From: Actinophytocola sp963729115 | GTDB taxonomy: Bacteria; Actinomycetota; Actinomycetes; Mycobacteriales; Pseudonocardiaceae | Length of the DNA: 64,000 nucleotides | Assembly (NCBI GenBank): GCA_963729115.1 | Contig: CAVSMR010000003.1 | Span: forward strand, 248,001 to 312,000 | Reading direction: 5' to 3' | Program-made: the position numbers and the translations under genes | Shown here: in pieces, positions 26,250-36,756 of the stretch | Layout: each line of letters begins with the position of its first letter | Numbering within the stretch: position 1 is the first letter of the stretch | Notes under the pieces: generated by a model | Databases searched by the model: none | What the model saw: the letters and a program-made list of their open reading frames with translations, nothing else | Told to the model about the DNA's origin: nothing

Positions 26250-27020
26250 GTGGTCAGCGAGAACACCGCGCGGCTGGCGGTGCTCATCGACGCGGACAAC
26301 GCGAAACCGTCGATCACCGACGGCCTGCTGGCCGAGGTCGCGAAGTACGGCACCGCGCACGTCAAGCGGGCCTACGGGGACTGGACCGGTACGAGCCTGA
26401 AGGGGTGGAAGGACCAGCTGCTCGCCCAGTCGATCCAGCCGATCCAGCAGTTCGCGTACACCACCGGCAAGAACGCCACCGACGCGGCGATGGTCATCGA
26501 CGCGATGGACCTGCTCTACTCGGAACGGTTCGACGGGTTCTGCATCGTCTCCAGCGACAGCGACTTCACCCGCCTGGCCGCGCGGCTGCGCGAGTCCGGC
26601 CTGACCGTGTACGGGTTCGGCGAACGCAAGACGCCCAAGCCCTTCGTCGCCGCCTGCGACAAGTTCATCTACGTCGAGAACCTCACCTACGCGGAGGACC
26701 CCGACACGCCGCCGGACACGGCCCCGGGGCGGAAACCGCCCACCCCGGCCGCGCAGCTCAAACGTGACTCGGCGTTGCTGAACCTGCTGCGCAACGCCGT
26801 CGAGGCGGCCTCCGACGACGACGGGTGGGCCACGCTCGCGTCCGTCGGGCACATCATCACCAACCAGCAGCCCGACTTCGACCCCCGCACCTACGGCTAC
26901 GCCAAGCTCAGCGACCTGATCGCGGCCATCACGCTGTTCGAGGTGGACCGCCGCAGCACCGGCGACGGCAAGCCCGGCATCCTCTACGCCCGCAACAAAC
27001 GGCGCCGCAGCGGCAAATAG
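26250..27020 (+). CDS. NYN-domain RNase-like protein with LOTUS/OST-HTH domain
   Basis: The product is 256 residues with GTG at 26250 after GAGGGGG. The NYN (PIN-like) domain has the acidic set LIDADN, KNATDAAMVIDAMDLL and SSDSDFTRLA, needed for metal-dependent RNase activity. The last 85 residues (LLNLLRNAVEAASDDDGW, YGYAKLSDLIAAI) form an OST-HTH/LOTUS RNA-binding domain. The pair matches the LabA/DUF88-type NYN-LOTUS proteins thought to act on structured RNA. It stands alone. Confidence 0.88.
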   Translation: MVSENTARLAVLIDADNAKPSITDGLLAEVAKYGTAHVKRAYGDWTGTSLKGWKDQLLAQSIQPIQQFAYTTGKNATDAAMVIDAMDLLYSERFDGFCIVSSDSDFTRLAARLRESGLTVYGFGERKTPKPFVAACDKFIYVENLTYAEDPDTPPDTAPGRKPPTPAAQLKRDSALLNLLRNAVEAASDDDGWATLASVGHIITNQQPDFDPRTYGYAKLSDLIAAITLFEVDRRSTGDGKPGILYARNKRRRSGK

Positions 27021-27052
27021 CGCGGCGCGGCGGGTGGTGGGAGGCTGGACAG

Positions 27053-27541
27053 GTGGGTATCGACGGCAGCGCGGCGCCGGCCGACCGCGACCGCGACGAC
27101 GCGGGCCGCGCGCGCAACGCCCGCCCGCGCGACGGGCTGGGCCGCCCGCTACCGCACGGCGCGCCCGGTGTCGCACGCCAGCCCGAGGGCATCGTCCGGT
27201 CACCGGCGCAGACCCTCGGCGAGGCCCAGCGCCTGCTCGACGACGGCATGCCGTTCCATGCCCACGAGGTGCTCGAGGACGCCTGGAAGGGCGCGCCGGA
27301 GGCGGAGCGCGCGTTGTGGAAGGGCATGGCCCAGCTGGCGGTGGGCGCCACCCACGCCGCGCGCGGCAACGCCACCGGCGCCGCCACCCTGCTGCGGCGG
27401 GGCGCCGACCACGTCGAGCCGTACCGGAACCGGCCGCCGCACGGCATCGATGTCGCCGGGCTGCTCGCGTGGGCACGTGACCACGCCACCGCCCTCGAGT
27501 CCGGCGGGGGCGAGCTGCCCACGCTCCGGCTCCGCGGCTGA
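27053..27541 (+). CDS. DUF309 domain protein
   Basis: The product is 162 residues from a GTG behind GGGAGG. The core LLDDGMPFHAHEVLEDAWK, followed by ERALWKGMAQLAVGATHAARGN, is the DUF309 signature of small helical proteins of unknown biochemical function. The N-terminal 45 residues are Arg/Asp/Ala-rich and look disordered. It lies 32 bp after the NYN gene and may share its transcript. Confidence 0.82.
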   Translation: MGIDGSAAPADRDRDDAGRARNARPRDGLGRPLPHGAPGVARQPEGIVRSPAQTLGEAQRLLDDGMPFHAHEVLEDAWKGAPEAERALWKGMAQLAVGATHAARGNATGAATLLRRGADHVEPYRNRPPHGIDVAGLLAWARDHATALESGGGELPTLRLRG

Positions 27542-27873
27542 GCCCGTCGACCAATCCGCTGTGGACTGAGACGGCGAGACCGCGGCGGCGGCCCGTTTTT
27601 CGGCGGGACGCCTGGCTGTACCACCCGGACATGATGGTGCGGCTGGTGAGTCGATCTTCATGCGCGGGGCAATGCTGGCCGATCGCGCGGGCGGCGGAGC
27701 GGTTCCAGGTGTCCCGGACCGAGCGGATCGGCCGGTCTCGGCTCCTGCGGCGGACCGCGGATCCGCTGCTGAGCGGCGAGTGAACACCGCTTCACCCACA
27801 GCGGGCGAAGCGGTGCGCCCGGCGCTCGTACACCCTCGCCCACGAGAGTCGAGTCGACGAAGGCGAGGAGACC
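27542..27873. other. Intergenic region holding a transposase scar
   Basis: These 332 bases contain no intact gene. The only recognisable content is the IS481-type fragment at 27631-27783. The sequence before it (27542-27630) shows no clear terminal inverted repeat. The final 90 bases lead into the SHOCT gene. Confidence 0.6.
27631..27783 (+). pseudogene. IS481-type transposase N-terminal remnant
   Basis: In frame, 27676-27720 encodes WPIARAAERFQVSRT, the helix-turn-helix region of IS481-family transposases, whose usual form is WP(L/I)xRAAERFQVSxTTA. It is preceded by MVRLVSRS, resembling the family's RLRLARLI start. The frame ends at a TGA at 27781 and the catalytic DDE domain is missing. 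It is a decayed fragment. Identification rests on remembered family consensus. Confidence 0.5.
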
Positions 27874-28170
27874 ATGCGTCAGGGACGATTCGGTGGGCGG
27901 CGACGCCGGCCGCACCTGCTGGGCGTCGCCGCCAGGACGGCGGTGATCGCCGGCACGGCGACCGCGGTCACCGGGGCGATCCGGCGGCGCCACCACAACC
28001 ACAACCACGCCGAGCCGGAGCCGGCGGCCGCGCCGGAGGCCGGTGACGACCGGCTCGACCGGCTGGAACGGCTGGGCGAGCTGCGGAAGTCCGGCGTGCT
28101 CTCCGACGCGGAGTTCGACGCCGAGAAGGCCGAGATCCTGGGCCGGCCCAAGGAGCCCGAGCCGAGCTGA
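27874..28170 (+). CDS. SHOCT-domain small protein
   Basis: The product is 98 residues with GAGGAG before the ATG. A basic N-terminus and short hydrophobic stretch (LLGVAARTAVIAGTATAVTGAI) precede a His/Asn run (RRRHHNHNH) and a C-terminal SHOCT motif (RLERLGELRKSGVLSDAEFD). SHOCT motifs are short helical oligomerisation modules at the ends of actinobacterial envelope proteins. The function is unknown. Confidence 0.8.
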   Translation: MRQGRFGGRRRRPHLLGVAARTAVIAGTATAVTGAIRRRHHNHNHAEPEPAAAPEAGDDRLDRLERLGELRKSGVLSDAEFDAEKAEILGRPKEPEPS

Positions 28171-28228
28171 CTCCGTCCGTGCTCACCCCAACAGTGGCTA
28201 GGGTCGAACGGGCCCGATTGGGGGAGAC

Positions 28229-28861
28229 ATGGCGGAGACGACCACACGGACCGCACGGTGGCGGCGGTACTGGGACCGCAAGGCCGACGGCTATGACAGG
28301 GAGATGGCCGTCTGGGACCGCCGGCTGTTCGGCGACTCCCGCGAGTGGGCATGCGGCCGGGTGGCCGGCGCCGTGCTCGAGGTGGCCGTCGGCACCGGAC
28401 TGAACCTGCCGTTCTATCCGCGCGACGCCACGCTGACCGGCATCGACCTCAGCGAGGGGATGCTCGGCATCGCCCGCGACCGCGCGACCTCGCTCGGCCG
28501 GCCGGTCACCCTGCGCCAGGGGGACGCGCACGCCCTGCTCTTCGCCGACGGCTCGTTCGACACCGTGGTGTGCACGTTCGGCCTGTGTGCCATCCCGGAC
28601 CACGAGCTCGCGGTGGCCGAGATGGTGCGGGTGCTCCGGCCGGGCGGCCGCCTGATCCTCGTCGACCACGTCGCGAGCTCCGCGCGCCTGGCCCGGGCCG
28701 GGCAGTGGCTGCTCGAGCGGATCACCGTTCCACTGGCCGGCGAGCACTTCCGGCGCCGCCCGCTGCGGCACGTCGAGGCCCGCGGCCTGCCGATCGACGA
28801 GCGGGAGCGCTTCAAGCTCGGCATGGTGGAACGGCTCGTCGCGCGCAAGCCGGGCGGCTGA
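28229..28861 (+). CDS. Class I SAM-dependent methyltransferase
   Basis: The product is 210 residues from an ATG after GGGGGAGA. RYWDRKADGYDREM opens the protein, motif I is VLEVAVGTGLN, then GIDLSEGML and VLRPGGRLILVDHV. It is close to the UbiE/Coq5-like and phosphatidylethanolamine N-methyltransferase-like group. The substrate is unknown. Confidence 0.85.
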   Translation: MAETTTRTARWRRYWDRKADGYDREMAVWDRRLFGDSREWACGRVAGAVLEVAVGTGLNLPFYPRDATLTGIDLSEGMLGIARDRATSLGRPVTLRQGDAHALLFADGSFDTVVCTFGLCAIPDHELAVAEMVRVLRPGGRLILVDHVASSARLARAGQWLLERITVPLAGEHFRRRPLRHVEARGLPIDERERFKLGMVERLVARKPGG

Positions 28862-28887
28862 CCGGGCCGCTCGATTAGGGTGGCCGG

Positions 28888-30366
28888 GTGACGCTCGCGC
28901 TGCCGTCGCCGTGTGTGGTGGTGCTCGCCGGGCCCGGAGCCGCCGGCAAGTCGACCTGGGCGGCTGAGCACTTTCCGGCCGACAGCATCGTCTCCAGTGA
29001 CCGGCTTCGGGCCGTGGTCGGCGCCGGCGAGGACGACATCGCGGCCAGCACCGACGCGTTCGCCCTGCTGGAGCGGATCGTCGCGATGCGGCTGGGCCGC
29101 GGGCTGACCACCGTGATCGACACGCTGGGGCTGGACACGGACCGCCGGCGTGGCTGGCTGGCGCAGGCCCGCGAGCACGGCCTGCCCTGCGTGGCCGTCG
29201 CGTTCGACACGCCCGCCGCCGAGTGCCGGGCGCGCAACCGGGACCGGGCCAAGCGGATCCCCGCGGACGCGCTGACCGCTCAGCTCAGGAGCTGGCGCGC
29301 GGTACGTGACCTGCTGCCCACCGAGGGTTACGACGAAGTCCTGGTGCCGCAACCGGTTCGGGTGGTGGCGGCCCCGTTCGCGACGTCGTCGGCGGCCGCC
29401 GCCCGGCAGCAGGAGCGGCCGGCCGGCCTGCGGTTCGGGCTGCACCTGTCGGGATTCACCTTCGACGGCGGCGCCCCGGCCATGGCGCAGCGGCTGCGGG
29501 AGATCGCCGCGGGCGCCGAGGATGCCGGGTTCGACGCGATCTACGTCATGGACCACTTCCGCCAGATCCCGCAGCTCGGCCGGGCCTGGGACCACTTCCT
29601 GGAGAGCTACACGACGCTCGCCTACCTCGCCGCGTGCACGGAACGTGTCCGGCTTGGCGCGCTCGTCACCGGCGTCACCTACCGGAACGTCGCGCACCTC
29701 GGCAAGATCATCGCCACGCTGGACGTGCTCAGTGGCGGCCGCGCGGTGTGCGGGCTCGGCCTGGCGTGGTTCAAGGCCGAGCACACCGCCTACGGCTGGG
29801 ACTTCCCGCCGACCGGGGACCGGTACGCCCTGCTGGAGGACGCGTTGCGGCTGCTGCCCGTGCTGTGGGGACCGGGCAGCCCGGCGTTCGAGGGCCGGGT
29901 GCTGTCGGTGCCCGAGACCACCTGCTACCCGCGCCCGCTGCAGGAGCGCGTGCCGATCGTCGTGGGCGGCGGGGGCGAGCGGCGCACGCTGGCGCTGGCC
30001 GCCCGGTACGCCGATGCCGCCAACGTGCTCGGTGATGTCGACACCGTGCGGCACAAGGCATCCGTGCTGCGCGCGCACTGCGCCGAGGCCGGCCGCGAGC
30101 CAATCGAGCTGACCCACCTGTGCACCGCGCTGGTGGGCACCGACGACCGCGAGGTGGCCGGCCTCGTCGACCGGCTGCGCCCGCGCCGCCAGGACGCGGC
30201 CCGGTACGCGGCCACGGTCAACGCCGGCACCGTGGACGACCACATCGGACGGTTCCGCGAGCTCGCCGAGGCGGGCGTCGGCGAGGTCATGGTGCGCCTG
30301 CCCGACCTGACCGGCGCCGAGCCGCTTGCCCGAATGGCGCGGGTGATCTCGGCATTCCGGACCTGA
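28888..30366 (+). CDS. P-loop kinase fused to F420-type LLM oxidoreductase
   Basis: The product is 492 residues with GTG start. Residues 1-150 are a small AAA/polynucleotide-kinase-like P-loop domain (GPGAAGKST at 15-23, DTLGLDTDRRRG, then ECRARNRDRAKR). Residues 175-490 are a luciferase-like monooxygenase TIM barrel (FGLHLSGFTF, YVMDHF, VTGVTYRNVAHLGK, FPPTGDRYALLEDAL, PIVVGGGGERRTL) of the F420-dependent TIGR03560-like type. The kinase part may phosphorylate a nucleotide or small alcohol while the LLM part performs an F420- or flavin-linked redox step. The fusion is continuous without a frame break. Confidence 0.85.
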   Translation: MTLALPSPCVVVLAGPGAAGKSTWAAEHFPADSIVSSDRLRAVVGAGEDDIAASTDAFALLERIVAMRLGRGLTTVIDTLGLDTDRRRGWLAQAREHGLPCVAVAFDTPAAECRARNRDRAKRIPADALTAQLRSWRAVRDLLPTEGYDEVLVPQPVRVVAAPFATSSAAAARQQERPAGLRFGLHLSGFTFDGGAPAMAQRLREIAAGAEDAGFDAIYVMDHFRQIPQLGRAWDHFLESYTTLAYLAACTERVRLGALVTGVTYRNVAHLGKIIATLDVLSGGRAVCGLGLAWFKAEHTAYGWDFPPTGDRYALLEDALRLLPVLWGPGSPAFEGRVLSVPETTCYPRPLQERVPIVVGGGGERRTLALAARYADAANVLGDVDTVRHKASVLRAHCAEAGREPIELTHLCTALVGTDDREVAGLVDRLRPRRQDAARYAATVNAGTVDDHIGRFRELAEAGVGEVMVRLPDLTGAEPLARMARVISAFRT

Positions 30367-30380
30367 CCCGTTGAAACGGG
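30367..30380 (+). terminator. Short inverted repeat after the fusion gene
   Basis: CCCGTT, GA, AACGGG begins immediately after the stop codon. It is a 6-bp perfect inverted repeat that could be a weak terminator. Confidence 0.35.
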
Positions 30381-30440
30381 GGCGTCCCGCCCGACGATGC
30401 CCCCGGTGACGTGTCCCAATCGGACACGCCACCGTGCCGC

Positions 30441-30467
30441 CCCCCGGCCTATGCCCCAGGCCGGGGG
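30441..30467 (+). terminator. Terminator hairpin in intergenic region 30367-30682
   Basis: CCCCCGGCCT, loop ATGCCCC, AGGCCGGGGG is a perfect 10-bp stem. It is the main feature of this 316-bp gap and probably ends transcription of the kinase-oxidoreductase gene. GTGTCC-CAATC-GGACAC just upstream (about 30411-30427) is a second small inverted repeat. The rest of the gap shows nothing clear. Confidence 0.7.
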
Positions 30468-30682
30468 CGGCTTCGGCAAATCGGCACGCGAAGCGGTTAT
30501 CCACCAACGAGTCTCGCTGTCGGACTGGTTGCGCCACCCACCACCCGGAGATCCACTCGGGACGGTGCCGTGCCGGCCGCCGCGACCCTCACCGTGCGTG
30601 TGGACGAGTCACCGCAGCGTCGCCGCGCGCGGCGGCGGACGTGGGGTTCGGGCCATGGGCCTGGGCTGGCATGCTGGGCGGT

Positions 30683-31114
30683 ATGGGTCGTGAGCAGATG
30701 CGGGCCGGCGACGGCGACCGTCAGGCCGTGGCGGACGCGCTGAAAAAGGCGCTCGACGAGGGCCGCCTGGACATCGCGGAGTACGACGAGCGGCTGCAGA
30801 AGGCGTACGCGGCCAAGACGTACGGCGACCTGGACGGCCTGCTGGACGACCTGCCGGGTACGACGGTCACGACCCGGCCGGGCGCGGCGCCGGCGGCCGA
30901 GCCGGCCGCCCCGCCGCAGCGGTCCTCGCGGACGGGACAGCTCGTGCGGGCGGGGCTGGGTGGCTTCGGCGGCATCTTCATCATCAGCACGGTGATCTGG
31001 CTGGCGACGAGCATCGGCGCGGGGCACATGCAGTACTTCTGGCCGGTCTGGCTGCTGATCCCCATGGCGTTCGGCGTGCTCGGTCACTTCAGCGGCGACC
31101 GCCGCCGCGACTGA
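30683..31114 (+). CDS. DUF1707 protein with two C-terminal membrane helices
   Basis: The product is 143 residues. The N-terminal DUF1707 domain (MRAGDGDRQAVADALKKALD, DIAEYDERLQKAYAAKTYGDL) is followed by a Pro/Ala linker and two hydrophobic segments (GGIFIISTVIWLATSIG, FWPVWLLIPMAFGVLGHF). DUF1707 is a short helical domain found at the N-termini of many actinobacterial membrane proteins; its ligand is unknown. ATG 30683 was chosen over ATG 30671 for fit to the family start. Confidence 0.8.
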   Translation: MGREQMRAGDGDRQAVADALKKALDEGRLDIAEYDERLQKAYAAKTYGDLDGLLDDLPGTTVTTRPGAAPAAEPAAPPQRSSRTGQLVRAGLGGFGGIFIISTVIWLATSIGAGHMQYFWPVWLLIPMAFGVLGHFSGDRRRD

Positions 31115-31181
31115 CCGCGTTCGGACGGCGCGCGACGCGGCTGGGCGGCACCATGATGGGTAGGAGCTCCCAGGAGGTGCC

Positions 31182-32654
31182 ATGACCGACCAGGCGTCAC
31201 CGCGGACCCTCGAGCTGGCCGAGCGGGTGCGGACCGCGATCGGCGCGGCCAAGGTGCTGACCGACCCGGCACAGCTGCGGACCTACGAGTGCGACGGGCT
31301 GGAGGCGTTCCGCGTGCGCCCGGGGGTGGTGGTCCTCGCCGAGCACCGGGACGACGTCGTGGCGACGGTGCGGCTGTGCGCCGCGGCCGGGATTCCGTTC
31401 GTGGCACGGGGATCGGGCACCGGTCTGTCCGGCGGTGCGGTGCCGGTCGCGGACGGCGTGCTGATCGTGCTGTCCCGGCTGCGCGCCATCGTCGACGTGG
31501 ACCCCGACAACGCCCGGATGGTGGTCGAGCCGGGCGTGATCAACCTGTGGGTGACCCGCGAGGCGGCCCCGCACGACCAGGCCTACGCGCCGGACCCGTC
31601 GTCGCAGCAGGTGTGCAGCATCGGCGGGAACGTCGCGGAGAACTCCGGTGGCGCGCACTGCCTCAAGTACGGGTTCACCGTCAACCACGTCATGGGCGCG
31701 GAGGTAGTGCTCGCCGACGGCGAGGTGGTGCACCTCGGCGGCGCGGCGCCCGAGCATCCCGGCTTCGACCTGCTCGGGGCGTTCGTCGGCAGCGAGGGCA
31801 CCCTCGGCGTCGTCACCGAGGTGACCGTCCGGCTGATCCGGGTGCCGGAGTCGGTGCAGACCATGCTGGTGGGCTTTCACTCCGTCGCGGACGCGGCGGG
31901 CACCGTCAGCGACATCATCGCGGCCGGCATCCTGCCCGCGGCCATCGAGATGATGGACGCGCTGGCGATCGAGGCGGCCGAGGCGGCCGTGCAGTGCGAC
32001 TACCCCAAGGGCGCCGCGGCCGTGCTGGTCATCGAGCTGGACGGGCCGCGGGTCGAGGTGGACGAGCAGTTCGAGCACGTCGAGACGCTCGCCCGCGCGC
32101 GGCACGCGTTCGAGACCCGCATCGCGGCCGACGCCGAGGACCGCGCGCTGATGTGGAAGGGTCGCAAGTCCGCGTTCGCCGCGGTCGGGCGCATCAGCCC
32201 GTCCTACTACGTGCAGGACGGCGTCATCCCGCGCACCCGGCTGCCCGAGGTGCTGGCCGCGATGAGCTCGCTCGCCGAGGAGGCGAACCTGCGCGTGGCC
32301 AACGTCTTCCACGCCGGCGACGGCAACCTCCACCCGCTGATCCTGTTCGACGACGCGGTACCCGGCGCGCCGAAGGCGGCCGAGGACCTGGGGTTCGCCA
32401 TCCTCGACCTGTGCATCGAAGCGGGTGGCTCGATCACCGGCGAGCACGGCGTCGGCCTCGAGAAGAAGTCCAAAATGGCCAGTCAGTTCACCGAGGACGA
32501 CCTCGACACGATGCAGCTGGTGCGCTGCGCGTTCGACCCGGCCGGGCTCGCCAACCCGGGCAAGCTGTTCCCGACGCCGCGGCTGTGCGGCGAGCGGCCC
32601 GGGGTGCGCACCGCCGCCACTGCGCCCGACCCGGCGCTGGGCGAGGTGTTCTGA
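31182..32654 (+). CDS. glcD: FAD-linked glycolate/lactate oxidase subunit GlcD
   Basis: The product is 490 residues with AGGAGG before the ATG. The PCMH FAD-binding part has FVARGSGTGLSGGAVP and CSIGGNVAENSGGAHCLKYG. The C-terminal half contains NVFHAGDGNLHPLI and GGSITGEHGVGLEKK, the substrate-site motifs of GlcD/D-lactate dehydrogenases. With the following glcE and glcF it forms a membrane-associated flavin and iron-sulfur enzyme oxidising glycolate or D-lactate. Confidence 0.93.
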   Translation: MTDQASPRTLELAERVRTAIGAAKVLTDPAQLRTYECDGLEAFRVRPGVVVLAEHRDDVVATVRLCAAAGIPFVARGSGTGLSGGAVPVADGVLIVLSRLRAIVDVDPDNARMVVEPGVINLWVTREAAPHDQAYAPDPSSQQVCSIGGNVAENSGGAHCLKYGFTVNHVMGAEVVLADGEVVHLGGAAPEHPGFDLLGAFVGSEGTLGVVTEVTVRLIRVPESVQTMLVGFHSVADAAGTVSDIIAAGILPAAIEMMDALAIEAAEAAVQCDYPKGAAAVLVIELDGPRVEVDEQFEHVETLARARHAFETRIAADAEDRALMWKGRKSAFAAVGRISPSYYVQDGVIPRTRLPEVLAAMSSLAEEANLRVANVFHAGDGNLHPLILFDDAVPGAPKAAEDLGFAILDLCIEAGGSITGEHGVGLEKKSKMASQFTEDDLDTMQLVRCAFDPAGLANPGKLFPTPRLCGERPGVRTAATAPDPALGEVF

Positions 32655-32655
32655 C

Positions 32656-33797
32656 ATGGCCACCGTGCACTCCGGGAACACCACGATCGCCGGCGTCGCC
32701 GCGGCGGAGGTCGCCACCCCGTCGGACGCCGGCGAGGTCGCCGACGTCCTGCGGTCCACGCTCGGGACGGTGGTCCCGGTCGGCGCGGGCACCAAGACCG
32801 GCTGGGCCGCGCCACCGGCGTCCTGCGACCTGCTGCTGCGCACGACCGCGCTGGACCGGATCGTCGAGCACGTGCCCGGCGACCTCGTCGTGGTCGCCGA
32901 GGCCGGGGTGCCGCTCGAGACGCTGCAGGCGCGGCTGGCCGAGCACGGCCAGATGCTCGCGCTCGACCCGCCCGAGCCCGGCGCCACCCTCGGCGGCGTC
33001 GTCAGCGCGAACGCCTCCGGCCCGCGCCGGCTGCGCTACGGCACCGTGCGCGACCTGCTGATCGGGGTGACCGTCGTGCTCGCGGACGGCACCACGGCCC
33101 GCTCCGGCGGCAAGGTCGTGAAGAACGTCGCCGGCTACGACCTCGGCAAGCTCTACACCGGTGCGCACGGCGGGCTGGGCGTCCTCGTGTCGACGACCTG
33201 GCGGCTGCACCCGCTTCCGGCCGCGACCGGTGCGGTCGTCGTCCCGGTCGCCGACGCCGCCGAGGCCGGTCGGCTCGCCGCGCTGGTGGTCCGCTCGACG
33301 CTCACGCCGACCGCCGCCGAGCTGCGGTGGGACGGTTCGGCCGGGGAGCTGGTCGTGCTGTTCGAGAGCATCGAGGCATCGGTCGACGCGCAGTCGGCCG
33401 CGGCGATCGAGCTGCTCGGCGGCGGCGAGCGGGTCGGCGGACCCCCGTCGTGGTTCGGCGAGCGGCCGGCCGGGGGAGTGGTGCTGCGGCTGGCGTTCGA
33501 GCCGCACGCGCTGCCCCGGATCCTGGCGGCGCTGCCGGCCGGCTCGTCCGGCACGGCGTCGGCGTGCACCGGCGTCGCGTACATGTCGGTGCCCGCGGAC
33601 GCGGACCTGGCGGCGCTGCGCGCGGCCATCGCGCCGCACGACGGGTCGGCCGTGGTCGTCGCGGCCCCGGACGACCTGCGGGCGAACCTCGACCACTGGG
33701 GGCCGGTGCCGGACTCGTTCGCGCTGATGACGCGGGTGAAGGACCAGTTCGACCCCGGGCGGCGACTGTCCCCCGGCCGCCTGCTGGGAGGTCTGTG

Positions 33798-33798
<1 letters not shown>
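32656..33798 (+). CDS. glcE: FAD-binding glycolate oxidase subunit GlcE
   Basis: The product is 380 residues, starting 1 bp after the glcD stop. VPVGAGTKTGWAAPP, LDPPEPGATLGGVVSANASGP and GGKVVKNVAGYDLGKLYTGAHG are GlcE signature stretches. The C-terminus ends VKDQFDPGRRLSPGRL. It is the second flavin subunit of the GlcDEF complex. The stop overlaps the glcF start by one base (TGATG). Confidence 0.93.
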
Positions 33799-35333
<1,535 letters not shown>

Positions 35334-35355
35334 TTCAGGTAAACGACGCCGTTGT

Positions 35356-35376
35356 CGAGCAGGATGGCCCTGCTCG
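35356..35376. terminator. Hairpin between convergent glcF and regulator
   Basis: CGAGCAG, loop GATGGCC, CTGCTCG is a perfect 7-bp stem midway between the two converging stop codons. It may work in both directions. Confidence 0.55.
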
Positions 35377-35393
35377 CCGTGCCGGCCGTCGCG

Positions 35394-36725
35394 TCAGGTG
35401 TCGCGGGGGAGTTTGGTCGTCACCAGGCGGTACAGGCGGCGGGGGCGGCCCGCGCCCGCGGCCCGGGCGGGCGGGACGGGCCACGCCAGGCCCTCGTCCA
35501 CCAGGGTGCGCAGGGTGCGGCGCGCGGTGCGGGCGGTGACGTCCAGCAGCTCGGCCACCCGCTCGGCGTCCACCACGAGCGCGTCTCCGGTGCGGGTGTC
35601 CAGCGACTGGACCAACCGCACCAGCAGGTCCTCTCCGCGGCTGGGTTCCGGGTCCGTGGCCGGGTCGTCGGTGCGCTGGTGCAGGCGGGGCGGCAGGGAC
35701 AGCACGTGCCCGTCCGGGCCGACCATCGCCGCGGCGGCGGTCGGGGACGTGCGGGCCCGGTCCACCGCCATGCGCGCGTTGGCCTCCGCGTCGCGGGCGG
35801 TGCGGCCCACTCCGATGCCGACGTCGATGGGTACGCCCAGCGAACGGCCCACGTGATCGAGGAACGGCGCCACCCGGAAGCCCGCGGTCACCTGCGCCAA
35901 CGCGCCCACCGTCGCGATGATCAGGTAGCTGTCGTCGCCGCGCGGCAGCACCGTGGCGCCCATCGTCCGGGCCACCTGCAGCAGCTCGCGGTGCAGGGCC
36001 AGGTTCAGCTCCTGCTGCCCGTAGCTGCCGGGATCCGTCTTCACCACGGGGGACAGCTCGACCACGCCGATCGCGATCTGCGACTCCTCCAGCCGGCTCC
36101 CCGTGCCGAGCAGCATCGCCGTGCTCAGCGCCTGCCGCAGGGTCGCCGTGGTCGGCACCATCCGCAGCGCCGGGATGCCGGCCGCCCGCAGCCGCTTCTC
36201 CACCGACGGCATGGTGGTCAGCGCCACCGACGTCGCGCCCGCGCGGTACAGCTTCTCGTGGAAGCCGTAGAACTCCCGCGCCGAGGCCGGGTGCCGGTAC
36301 TCGGCCACCCGCACCCCCGACAGCGCCACGCCGATCTCCGCGTACGCCTCCTCCAGCTCGCGCGACGAGATCGAGTCCACGCTCACCCGCGTCGGGTCGC
36401 ACATCTGACCCAGCATCCCGCGCAGCAGCGTCGAGTACAGCGCCGCCCAGCTGACCGGCACGTACGTCGCCGGCACCGGCAGCTCGCCCCGCTCGCGCGC
36501 CAGGTCGTAGGGCAGCGGGCCGGCGAAGAGCGCCACGTCGATCTTCGACTCGATGTCCGCGAGCCGCTCGTAGCCCTCCTGCTCCGTCGAGTACGCGGCG
36601 CCGACCAGCCGCGGCGGCTCGTCCAGCCGTCCCGCGACCGCGAAGATCCGGTCCACGAGCTCGCGGGCCCCGATCACGCCGATCGCGATCTCCGGCCGGC
36701 GGCCCGCCATCGACCCCCGTGCCAT
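35394..36725 (-). CDS. HTH regulator with sensor and GGDEF-like central region
   Basis: The product is 443 residues from an ATG preceded by GGAG; two later ATGs are less likely. The N-terminal half resembles a ligand-sensing domain (IAIGVIGARELVDRIF, SKIDVALFAGPLPYDLA). The centre (VGIGVGRTARDAEANARMAV) looks like a degenerate GGDEF/nucleotide-cyclase fold as in PucR/CdaR-type activators. The end (VAELLDVTARTARRTLRTLV) is a winged helix-turn-helix. It follows the amidohydrolases and probably controls the sugar locus. No single described family was recognised for the whole protein. Confidence 0.7.
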   Translation of the reverse strand: MARGSMAGRRPEIAIGVIGARELVDRIFAVAGRLDEPPRLVGAAYSTEQEGYERLADIESKIDVALFAGPLPYDLARERGELPVPATYVPVSWAALYSTLLRGMLGQMCDPTRVSVDSISSRELEEAYAEIGVALSGVRVAEYRHPASAREFYGFHEKLYRAGATSVALTTMPSVEKRLRAAGIPALRMVPTTATLRQALSTAMLLGTGSRLEESQIAIGVVELSPVVKTDPGSYGQQELNLALHRELLQVARTMGATVLPRGDDSYLIIATVGALAQVTAGFRVAPFLDHVGRSLGVPIDVGIGVGRTARDAEANARMAVDRARTSPTAAAAMVGPDGHVLSLPPRLHQRTDDPATDPEPSRGEDLLVRLVQSLDTRTGDALVVDAERVAELLDVTARTARRTLRTLVDEGLAWPVPPARAAGAGRPRRLYRLVTTKLPRDT

Positions 36726-36756
36726 GGCACTCCTGCTCTCGCCCTCCCCGGGCACC

